Assembly (NCBI RefSeq): GCF_007860095.1
Contig: NZ_SJPT01000002.1
Coordinates: forward strand, 806,001 to 870,000
From: Novipirellula galeiformis
GTDB taxonomy: Bacteria; Planctomycetota; Planctomycetia; Pirellulales; Pirellulaceae
Length of the DNA stretch: 64,000 nucleotides
Direction of reading: 5' to 3'
The notes under the pieces are model-generated. The model was not told the DNA's origin and made no database searches. It was given only the letters and a program-made list of their open reading frames with translations. Position numbers and translations under genes: made by a program. This document shows positions 56,782 through 64,000 of the stretch, in pieces. Positions within the stretch are counted from its first letter, which is position 1. Each line of letters begins with the position of its first letter.

Positions 56782-57222
56782 ATGAACTTACGTTCGGAAA
56801 AGTTGACCTCCACTGGACTGCTGTTTCTTCGTGTCGGCATCGGCGTTCTGATGCTCGTCCACGGCATTGCCAAGCTGAAGGGCTTCGGTGAGATGGCGGA
56901 CCAATTCCCAGACCCGATCGGAGTGGGAAGCAAGTTGAGTCTGATCCTTGCGATTGGTGCCGAGGTCGGTTGTTCGCTATTGCTGATCGTCGGCTTTGCG
57001 ACTCGTCTCGCCCTGCTGCCGCTGGTAATGACGATGGTCGTCGCCTTGTTTGTCGTCCATAGAGCGGATCCGTGGGTGGCCAAAGAATTAGCGGCGATTT
57101 ACTTACTCGTCTACCTGTCGTTACTGATGACCGGGCCTGGCCGGTTCTCCATTGACAACGGTTGTTGTGGCCGCAGGAATTCCCCGACGGCCGAACCGAC
57201 CTTACCCGAGACCGCGACGTGA
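56782..57222 (+). CDS. DoxX family membrane protein
   Basis: A 146-residue protein of the DoxX family with four membrane helices: LLFLRVGIGVLMLVHGI (residues about 12-30), LSLILAIGAEVGCSLLLIVGF (in part), LALLPLVMTMVVALFVV and LAAIYLLVYLSLLM. The GFGEMADQFP motif after helix 1 is typical. DoxX proteins have been linked to redox and detoxification reactions. It lies directly upstream of the MFP-RND efflux genes in the same direction (61 bp to the MFP start), so it may be part of the same transcript. Confidence 0.85.
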   Translation: MNLRSEKLTSTGLLFLRVGIGVLMLVHGIAKLKGFGEMADQFPDPIGVGSKLSLILAIGAEVGCSLLLIVGFATRLALLPLVMTMVVALFVVHRADPWVAKELAAIYLLVYLSLLMTGPGRFSIDNGCCGRRNSPTAEPTLPETAT

Positions 57223-57283
57223 TCACGAGTCCTTTGCCTCGCCAACTTGCTTGTCCTCGTCTAACTCATCTTGTCTAAAGCAC

Positions 57284-58606
57284 ATGAACTCAATGCGAAC
57301 TATCCTCGTTCTCAGTGTATTCGTATCAACCGCGAGCATGCTCGGCTGTAGCAAACCGCCCAGCGGTGAACGTCCTCAGGCTCCGCCGGCGGCGGTACGG
57401 GTTGCCAATCCGTTGCGGAAAGAGATCGTGGAGTGGAAGGAATTCACGGGACGTATGGAGGCCGTCGACTTCGTTGAAATCCGCTCTCGCGTCAGCGGAT
57501 ATTTGCATTCGATGCACTTTTCTGAAGGCCAGGATGTCAAGAAGGACGCCTTGTTGTTCGTCGTCGATCCGCGGCCGTTTCAAGCCGAGTTGGAGAAGGC
57601 CGAGGCGGCGCTCGCAGAGGCCAAGGCGCGTGTCGAGCAATCCAATGCACAGCTCGAACAAGCCACCGCGTCCAAGGAGACCGCAAGCTCTCAATTGCGA
57701 TTTGCCAATACGGAAATGGAACGGCAACTCACGCTGCAAAACCGTAGTGCGACGTCCCAATCCGAGGTCGATCAGGCGCGCAATGAATTGAGTAAAGCGC
57801 AAGCGAGCCTCGAATCGGCCAACGCCGGGATCGCGTCGGCGAAAGGGGCGATCGCCACCTCCAAGGCCGCGATTGTCACTGCGGAGGCAGCGGTCAACGA
57901 GGCGAAACTAAACCTCGAGTACACCAACATCAAAGCGCCGATTAGTGGCCGCATCAGCCGTCGTTACGTCACCGAGGGTAATTTAATCAGTGGAGGGTCG
58001 GAGCAATCAACACTGTTGACCACGATCGTCTCACTCGATCCGATCTACTTCATGTTCGATGCCAGCGAACAAGAGGTGTTGCGGTTCCAGCGGATGGTGC
58101 TGCAAGGCGAACGACGGGATGTCCGCGAAGTAAACTATCCCGTTCATCTTGCTCTGGCCGACGAGACAGGCTATCCGCACCAAGGCTACCTTGACTTCGT
58201 TGATAATCGCTTCGATCCAAATACGGCCACGATGACGGCGCGGGCGATGTTCCCCAATGCTAACGGAATTTTGACGCCTGGCATGTTCGGCAAAATGCAA
58301 ATTGCCAACACCCTGCCCTACGAAGCTTTGTTGCTGCCCGATGCGGCGATCGGGGCGGACCAGTCCGAAAACTTTGTCTACGTAATTGATGAAGACAATA
58401 CGGCGAGGCTACAAGTCGTGGAAACGGGACCGCTCGCCTTGGGGCTTCGCGTGATCCGCAGCGGCATAACCGCAACGGACCGCATTGTGGTCGGCGGGTT
58501 ACAACGAGTGCGTCCTGGGGCGCCGGTGGAAGCAAAAACCGAAGTGATCACCGCAGATGAAAGCAATACGGTCAAGTACGACTCGGCTCCCATGGAGAAA
58601 GGTTAA
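57284..58606 (+). CDS. RND efflux periplasmic adaptor subunit (MFP), lipoprotein
   Basis: From ATG 57284 the protein has 440 residues. The signal ends in a lipobox (SMLGC, Cys near 23), so it is probably a lipid-anchored adaptor as in AcrA/MexA. Then beta-barrel/lipoyl half (FTGRMEAVDFVEIRSRVSGY near residue 47), a coiled-coil hairpin (about 105-215, rich in Ala/Gln/Glu), lipoyl return (NIKAPISGRISRRYVTEGNL near residue 220) and C-terminal barrel (GLRVIRSGITATDRIVVGGLQRV). It links the RND pump to an outer-membrane channel, which is not encoded in this window. The stop is 2 bp before the RND start. Confidence 0.92.
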   Translation: MNSMRTILVLSVFVSTASMLGCSKPPSGERPQAPPAAVRVANPLRKEIVEWKEFTGRMEAVDFVEIRSRVSGYLHSMHFSEGQDVKKDALLFVVDPRPFQAELEKAEAALAEAKARVEQSNAQLEQATASKETASSQLRFANTEMERQLTLQNRSATSQSEVDQARNELSKAQASLESANAGIASAKGAIATSKAAIVTAEAAVNEAKLNLEYTNIKAPISGRISRRYVTEGNLISGGSEQSTLLTTIVSLDPIYFMFDASEQEVLRFQRMVLQGERRDVREVNYPVHLALADETGYPHQGYLDFVDNRFDPNTATMTARAMFPNANGILTPGMFGKMQIANTLPYEALLLPDAAIGADQSENFVYVIDEDNTARLQVVETGPLALGLRVIRSGITATDRIVVGGLQRVRPGAPVEAKTEVITADESNTVKYDSAPMEKG

Positions 58607-58608
58607 AC

Positions 58609-61600
58609 ATGAATTTCTTCATCGACCGCCCCATTTTCGCAACCGTCATCTCGATCGTGATTGTCGTAGTAGGAGCGATCTCTTACGTCAATCTTCCGGT
58701 TTCTCAATATCCCAACATCGCCTTGCCGACCGTGGTGGTGAGGGCCCAATACGCCGGTGCAACCGCCGAAACGTTAGCCAACACGGTGGCGACTCCGTTG
58801 GAACAAGAAATTAACGGCGTCGAGAACATGCTTTACATGGAATCGTCATCGACCGCCGATGGGACGATGCAATTGACGATCACCTTCGAGCAAGGTACGA
58901 ACCTTGATGATGCTCAGGTGTTGGTACAAAACCGCGTCTCGTTAGCCGAACCACGGCTCCCCGCGGAAGTGCGCCAGATCGGTGTCACCACTCAGAAGAG
59001 TTCGCCGGACATGTTGATGGTGGTGCATCTCTATTCGCCCGACGAATCACGCGGATCGCTGTACATTAGTAATTATGTGCTACTGCGAATCAAGGATGTT
59101 TTGGCTCGCCAAGACGGTGTCGGAAACGTGACGGTGTTCGGGGCACGTGAATACAGCATGCGTGTATGGCTCGATACCGAGCGTCTCTCGACACTCGACA
59201 TGACCACCGGCGACGTGATTGCGGCGTTGCGAGAACAAAACGTCCAAGTTGCCGCCGGAGCGATTGGACAACCGCCTACGCAGCAAGCCCAAGGGGCGTT
59301 CCAGTTAAACATCAGCACCCAAGGTCGGCTGGAGGACGTCGAGCAATTCAAACAAGTCGTGGTCAAAGCGGGCGAGGGAGCTAATCTCGTGCGACTCGGC
59401 GATGTCGCCCGTATCGAATTGGGAGCCCAAGACTATTCAACGGGCAGCTATCTCGACGGACGCGAAGCAATCGGCATCGCGATCTTTCAACGGCCTGGAT
59501 CCAATGCGGTCGCAGCGGCCGACAATATCGTGCAGCTGATGGACGAATTGAGCGCTGACTTCCCCGCCGGATTGAAGCATGAGATCGCTTATAACCCGAC
59601 CAACTTTGTCAAAGAGTCGATCCGCGGCGTGTTCCAAACTCTGGTCGAAGCGACCGTTTTGGTCGTGCTCACCGTATTCCTGTTTCTCCAGAATTGGCGT
59701 GCCACGATCATTCCGGTCGTGGCCATTCCCGTCTCGCTGATCGGGACGTTTGCCGCGATGTTGGCGATGGGCTTCAGCCTGAACAACCTCTCTCTGTTCG
59801 GGCTGGTGTTGGCAATTGGGATTGTGGTTGATGATGCCATCGTGGTGGTCGAGAACGTCGAGCACTGGATCGAACGCGGACTATCGCCGCTGAAAGCCGC
59901 GCATAAAGCGATGAGCGAAGTCGGCTCCGCCCTCGTCGCGGCGACGTTAGTACTGATCGCGGTGTTTGTCCCAACCGCCTTCATCCCAGGGATCAGTGGT
60001 GAGTTCTATCGTCAATTCGCTGTCACGATTGCGGTTTCAACCACCCTCTCTCTGGTCGTCTCGTTGACGCTCAGCCCCGCCATGTGCGCGTTGTTGTTGC
60101 GTCCCAAGCCCGAATCTCAAAACGCCAACGCCGGAAAACCAGCCGCGAACGCCGGTCTGGTCCACAAGGTTGGTTATTGGTTGATGTCACCGCTGCGTTG
60201 GTTTTTTGCCGGATTCAACTGGCTATTTGATTGGGGTAGCGGAATCTATACCGGCTTAGTCGCTCGCTTGGTGCGCGTCAGCGTGGTCGGGATGATGCTC
60301 TACTTCGCGCTGCTCGGTTTGACCTGGCTCGGTTTCTCCAGCGTACCAGGCGGCTTCATCCCGATGCAGGACCAAGGCTATATCGTCGTCAGCATCGAGC
60401 TCCCACCGAGCGCCTCGTTAGCCCGCAGCGAAGAAGTCGCCGAACAAGTCAAGGACATCGCGATGGAGGTTCCTGGAATCGCTCACGCGGTTTCCATCGT
60501 CGGGTTCAGCGGCGCAACGCGTTCGAACAACTCCAATGCGGCAGCCGTCTTCGTCACCCTTTCCGACGCGGGCGAACGTGCGAAACAGGGACACAGCTCC
60601 GACCAAATCCTCGCCGAGTTGCGCAAGCGAACCGCTGTGGTCGACGAGGCGATGGTGCTGGTCATTCCTCCGCCTCCCGTGCCTGGGATCGGCACCGGAG
60701 GCGGATTCAAAATGGTGGTCCAGGACCGCAACGGAGCGGGCTCGGAGCAATTGCAACAAGTCACAGCCGATCTCGTTGGCGAAGCGATGACGCAGCCCGG
60801 TATGGCGATGGTTTACACGATGTTTCGTAACAACACCCCACAGATGTATGCCGACATTGACCGCGTCAAGGCCCAGATCCTTCACGTGCCACTGACGAAT
60901 GTCTTTGACACGTTGCAAACCGCGCTTGGCAGCGTTTACGTCAACGACTTCAATTATCTGGGCCGCACGTACCGCGTCACCGCCCAAGCCGACTCGCAAT
61001 TCCGCGCCGAGCCTGAGGATGTTCTCAAGCTAAGAACACGCAGCAGCAACGGCGCCATTGTGCCTCTCGGATCCGTCGTCAAGATGTCCCAGCGAACCGC
61101 TCCCGACCGAATCGTCCGCTACAATTTGTATCCCTCGGCGGATGTCAGCGGGGCACTATTGCCTGGATTTAGTACCGGCGCAGCGATGGCGGTGATGGAG
61201 CAACTCGCCGACGAACGCTTGCCAATCGGATTTGGCTACGAGTGGACCGACCTGTCGTATCAAGAGAAACAAGCGGGCAATACGGCGCTGATCATTTTTC
61301 CCCTCTGTGTGTTGTTCGTCTTCCTGGCGCTATCGGCACAATATGAAAGTTGGTTGTTGCCGCTGGCGGTAATCATGATCGTTCCGATGGGATTGTTGTT
61401 CGCGATCACGGGTGTGTGGTTGCTCGGTATGGACAACAACATCCTGACTCAAATTGGATTCATCGTCCTCGTCGCCCTGGCGTGTAAAAACGCGATTTTG
61501 ATTGTCGAGTTTGCAAAAGCGGAGGAAGACTCCGGCAAGAACCGTTTTGACGCCGCCGTCGCCGCAGCGAGATTGCGAGTTCGTCCGATTCTGATGACGT

Positions 61601-61941
61601 CGCTGGCGTTCATTCTCGGCGTTGTACCGCTGGTGATCGCCACCGGAGCCGGTTCCGAAATGCGACGCGCACTCGGCACGGCCGTGTTCAGCGGCATGAT
61701 CGGTGTGACGCTGTTCGGCTTGATCCTGACGCCAGTGTTCTACGTGGTCCTACGCCGTTTTTCTCGCGATCGAAATCCTACGGTCGCACAAGATGACTCA
61801 CCATCGCTCGCGCTCCAGCCCGGATCGCCAGTAGGCGTGAGCGGCGCAGATGAGAATCTACCGGAGAATTCCAAGCAGATCGCAGACGACGCAGACGATG
61901 ACGTTGCCCAGGCTCCAACTGAAACGCCGGACGAGTCTTAA
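58609..61941 (+). CDS. RND efflux transporter permease (HAE1 / AcrB type)
   Basis: A 1110-residue inner-membrane pump with the AcrB layout: first helix FIDRPIFATVISIVIVVVGA, then the porter domain with GxxSxxxxxx-like repeats, a second helix block from about residue 340 (TLVEATVLVVLTVFLFLQNW), the proton-relay pair GIVVDDAIVVVENVE near residue 404 and CKNAILIVEFAKAEED near residue 962. The C-terminal 60 residues are an acidic, Pro-rich tail. HAE1 pumps export drugs, dyes, bile salts or solvents. The substrate is unknown. It follows the adaptor closely. Confidence 0.93.
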   Translation: MNFFIDRPIFATVISIVIVVVGAISYVNLPVSQYPNIALPTVVVRAQYAGATAETLANTVATPLEQEINGVENMLYMESSSTADGTMQLTITFEQGTNLDDAQVLVQNRVSLAEPRLPAEVRQIGVTTQKSSPDMLMVVHLYSPDESRGSLYISNYVLLRIKDVLARQDGVGNVTVFGAREYSMRVWLDTERLSTLDMTTGDVIAALREQNVQVAAGAIGQPPTQQAQGAFQLNISTQGRLEDVEQFKQVVVKAGEGANLVRLGDVARIELGAQDYSTGSYLDGREAIGIAIFQRPGSNAVAAADNIVQLMDELSADFPAGLKHEIAYNPTNFVKESIRGVFQTLVEATVLVVLTVFLFLQNWRATIIPVVAIPVSLIGTFAAMLAMGFSLNNLSLFGLVLAIGIVVDDAIVVVENVEHWIERGLSPLKAAHKAMSEVGSALVAATLVLIAVFVPTAFIPGISGEFYRQFAVTIAVSTTLSLVVSLTLSPAMCALLLRPKPESQNANAGKPAANAGLVHKVGYWLMSPLRWFFAGFNWLFDWGSGIYTGLVARLVRVSVVGMMLYFALLGLTWLGFSSVPGGFIPMQDQGYIVVSIELPPSASLARSEEVAEQVKDIAMEVPGIAHAVSIVGFSGATRSNNSNAAAVFVTLSDAGERAKQGHSSDQILAELRKRTAVVDEAMVLVIPPPPVPGIGTGGGFKMVVQDRNGAGSEQLQQVTADLVGEAMTQPGMAMVYTMFRNNTPQMYADIDRVKAQILHVPLTNVFDTLQTALGSVYVNDFNYLGRTYRVTAQADSQFRAEPEDVLKLRTRSSNGAIVPLGSVVKMSQRTAPDRIVRYNLYPSADVSGALLPGFSTGAAMAVMEQLADERLPIGFGYEWTDLSYQEKQAGNTALIIFPLCVLFVFLALSAQYESWLLPLAVIMIVPMGLLFAITGVWLLGMDNNILTQIGFIVLVALACKNAILIVEFAKAEEDSGKNRFDAAVAAARLRVRPILMTSLAFILGVVPLVIATGAGSEMRRALGTAVFSGMIGVTLFGLILTPVFYVVLRRFSRDRNPTVAQDDSPSLALQPGSPVGVSGADENLPENSKQIADDADDDVAQAPTETPDES

Positions 61942-62346
61942 GAATATGAAGGCACTTTAGGGGGCGGGGGGTTTTGCCTACAAAGTCTTCCTCGCCCCCT
62001 TCATTTCCCCGTGGACGGAATCGCGCGGGCCAGCGGCGACCGGACTGGCGTTTTTCCACCTTGGACAAGCACCATCGCTTGACGTTTGGGAATGAGGTGA
62101 CACGAGCTTGTTCATGGCCAGAGAGGAATACTTTCGAGTGACCATCGACAGCCGGGGCGTTTTCCCTGCACGAAACGAAGCAGCTTTTCCACGCTGGCCA
62201 TATCGCCTCGTGGGTTAAATTGAAGCCAATAAAATAGATCCACTTTTTCCTTGACACAGACACCGGTGGGCGGCATACAGACATGGGAGTGATGTTTTTA
62301 CCATTGCCACACAAGTGCGGTCCAAAAACCGATGACACTAGCTCAA
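61942..62346. other. Intergenic region after the RND gene
   Basis: About 400 bp with no supportable gene and no clear hairpin terminator for the efflux operon. Confidence 0.4.
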
Positions 62347-64000
62347 ATGAAGCTACCGGGAACGAGAACAGTCTTGTCGTGCATGTTGCTCACGACATTA
62401 TCGCTCTTTCTCATCGATACGGCGAATGCCCAACGTGTTTCGAGTCATTTGCAGGCCTTTTACACTTTTGACGAGGGGCACGGCGACACCGTGCGAGATC
62501 GTTCTGGTGTTGGACGTCCCCTTGATCTGAAGATCACTCGAACAAACACCGCGGACTGGAAAGACGGCGTTCTTGTTGTTCGTACACCAACCTCACTGAT
62601 CTCTGCTACCCCCGCCACGAAGATCATTGACTCGATAAAGCGGTCCGGCGAGATCACAATCGAAGCGTGGATCAAGCCCGCCAGCGATTCACAAGCGGGA
62701 CCAGCTCGTCTCATTTCACTGTCCTCGGACACGAGTCAGCGAAACGTCACGCTTGGCCAAGACAAGGACCTGTGGGATGTCCGGTTACGCTCGACCAAGA
62801 CCGACCGCAATGGATTGCCTTCGACGGCCAGTCCTCGAAAGTCGCTGCTGACAACATTGACCCATATTGTTTTCACTCGCGATCGCAAGGGCACCGCCCG
62901 CATCTATCTGGATGCAAAGAAAGTTGCCAGCGGGGAGGTCGCAGGCGACTTTGGCAATTGGGACGTAAAGCATCGACTGACACTCGCCAACGAAGTGACG
63001 GGTGACCGCCCATGGCTCGGCGAATTGCATCTGGTAGCGATTTATGACTCCGCGCTCGCTGAGAAAGATGTGCAGCAGAACTTTGCTGCGGGTTCAAAGC
63101 CAAGTCCACCCAAGCCGCAAAGTCTTGCCGCGGTTTCAGCGAGCCTGTTTGACCATGATGTGGCTCCTTTGTTCGCGAAACACTGCCTGGAATGTCACGA
63201 CTCGGCGATCAAGAAAGGTGAGTTGGATTTGTCTAGAAAAACGACGGCACTGGCTGGCGGCGAAAGCGGCCAGGTGATCGTGCCAGGAAATGCCGCAGAC
63301 AGTCTGCTCTATCAATCGGTGTCGTCCAATGAAATGCCCAAGGACCGTGAACCGCTCAGCAATGAGGAAAAGGTGGCACTCAAAAAGTGGATCGATAGTG
63401 GAGCAGTGTATTCAGTCGATCGAATCGATCCTGTGATTTACATGCATGGCGGTGGCAGCGGCGACGTCTGGATACAGCGACTGACGGTGACGGAATACAT
63501 CACCACGGTTCGCAGCGCCGTAGGTGTCGATATCGCCAAGGAAGCTCACGAGTTTCTACCGCCCGACCTGCGTGCCGACGGATTTCGCAACACGGCATAC
63601 AATCTGAGCGTCGATCTAAAGCACGTCGAGGCCTATGCACGATTGGCCGAAATCACGGTCCAACGCATGGATGTGATGAAGTTCGCGGCGAGATTCTCCA
63701 AAAGCAGCAAATTGTCGACCGATGACACGATGCGAGACCACGTGGCGGCAATGGGAAAATGGTTATTCCGGGGACCGCTTAACGAACGCGAGATCAACGC
63801 GTACAGCGGCATCGCGACCACGGTCGCCAGTGCCGGAGGTGATTTCAACCAAGCCATGACCTACATGATCGAAGCGATGTTGCAGTCGCCGCGATTCATC
63901 TATCGAATCGAACGCCAGTATGACGCACGCGGCTCGCACGCAGTCGATGGCTACGATTTGGCTTCGCGGTTGAGCTACATCCTCTGGGGAGCGCCGCCAG
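62347..64000 (+). CDS. Exported LamG plus planctomycete cytochrome c protein (3' end cut by window edge)
   Basis: Starts at ATG 62347 (an ATG at 62332 is in frame too). The signal peptide is TVLSCMLLTTLSLFLIDTANA. A LamG domain covers about residues 35-255 (HLQAFYTFDEGHGDTVRDRS, then TIEAWIKPASDSQAG), followed by a c-type heme motif CLECHDS near residue 281 with the PSCyt1-like context, then DUF1587/DUF1592-like sequence (YITTVRSAVGVDIAKEAHEF, then MIEAMLQSPRFIYRIE near the edge). This is the usual layout of planctomycete Pirellula-type cytochrome proteins that act outside the cytoplasm in polysaccharide or sulfated-sugar breakdown. The frame runs open off the right edge, so the end is missing. 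Confidence 0.85.
   Translation, partial: MKLPGTRTVLSCMLLTTLSLFLIDTANAQRVSSHLQAFYTFDEGHGDTVRDRSGVGRPLDLKITRTNTADWKDGVLVVRTPTSLISATPATKIIDSIKRSGEITIEAWIKPASDSQAGPARLISLSSDTSQRNVTLGQDKDLWDVRLRSTKTDRNGLPSTASPRKSLLTTLTHIVFTRDRKGTARIYLDAKKVASGEVAGDFGNWDVKHRLTLANEVTGDRPWLGELHLVAIYDSALAEKDVQQNFAAGSKPSPPKPQSLAAVSASLFDHDVAPLFAKHCLECHDSAIKKGELDLSRKTTALAGGESGQVIVPGNAADSLLYQSVSSNEMPKDREPLSNEEKVALKKWIDSGAVYSVDRIDPVIYMHGGGSGDVWIQRLTVTEYITTVRSAVGVDIAKEAHEFLPPDLRADGFRNTAYNLSVDLKHVEAYARLAEITVQRMDVMKFAARFSKSSKLSTDDTMRDHVAAMGKWLFRGPLNEREINAYSGIATTVASAGGDFNQAMTYMIEAMLQSPRFIYRIERQYDARGSHAVDGYDLASRLSYILWGAPP

Noticed and set aside
61778-62338. A 186-codon minus-strand open frame after the RND gene
   Set aside because: Mostly antisense to the RND tail and the intergenic gap. 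Composition is not protein-like and there is no ribosome binding site.
1-64000. tRNA, rRNA, insertion sequences and phage genes
   Set aside because: Reading through the window I saw no cloverleaf-like tRNA, rRNA segment, transposase motif or integrase motif. Small RNAs without sequence signatures could still be missed.

Overview
The window looks like a chromosomal piece of a marine planctomycete of the family Pirellulaceae (Rhodopirellula-like). This is inferred from content, not from a marker gene: secreted proteins that fuse LamG, planctomycete-type cytochrome c and cupredoxin modules, two DUF1080 proteins, Tat-exported Gfo/Idh/MocA and FAD oxidoreductases, very large exported proteins without recognisable domains, frequent TTG/GTG starts, long intergenic gaps and many short tandem repeats. 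I saw no rRNA, tRNA, CRISPR array, transposase or phage gene.

Layout. 1-9.7 kb: exported catabolic genes (M14 carboxypeptidase cut by the left edge, FAD oxidoreductase, Gfo/Idh/MocA oxidoreductase, and a giant multidomain cytochrome/cupredoxin protein interrupted by an in-frame stop). 9.7-17.4 kb: two alpha/beta hydrolases, a SYLF lipid-binding protein, a BON-domain protein, a Gly/His/Tyr-rich secreted protein, a tandem UspA protein and an M28 peptidase. 17.4-19 kb: a gene-free stretch with tandem repeats and a 131-bp hairpin element. 19-30 kb: two overlapping genes for giant exported, membrane-anchored proteins of unknown function. 30-37 kb: an RRM RNA-binding protein, CCA-adding enzyme, Nudix hydrolase and another large exported protein. 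37-43 kb: GDP-L-fucose synthesis (fcl, gmd), an HTH-PTS IIA fusion with its partner, and a likely outer-membrane barrel. 43-47.4 kb: a glycine betaine operon (two methyltransferases and a BCCT transporter). 47.6-53.5 kb: FkbM methyltransferase, a 48-residue membrane protein, and stress and post-transcriptional regulators (UspA, GSP17M-like protein, ANTAR response regulator, CsrA, zinc ribbon). 54-64 kb: two DUF1080 proteins, a DoxX-MFP-RND efflux operon behind a dyad-symmetric operator, and a planctomycete cytochrome protein cut by the right edge.

Themes. Glycine betaine synthesis and uptake fit a saline habitat. Exported sugar- and peptide-degrading enzymes fit a polymer degrader. The 49-53.5 kb block groups stress and RNA-level regulators. 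The items most worth following up are the giant-protein operon at 19-30 kb, the in-frame stop at 8574, the operator at 56356 in front of the efflux operon, the 131-bp hairpin element at 18170, and the promoter plus structured leader in front of csrA.
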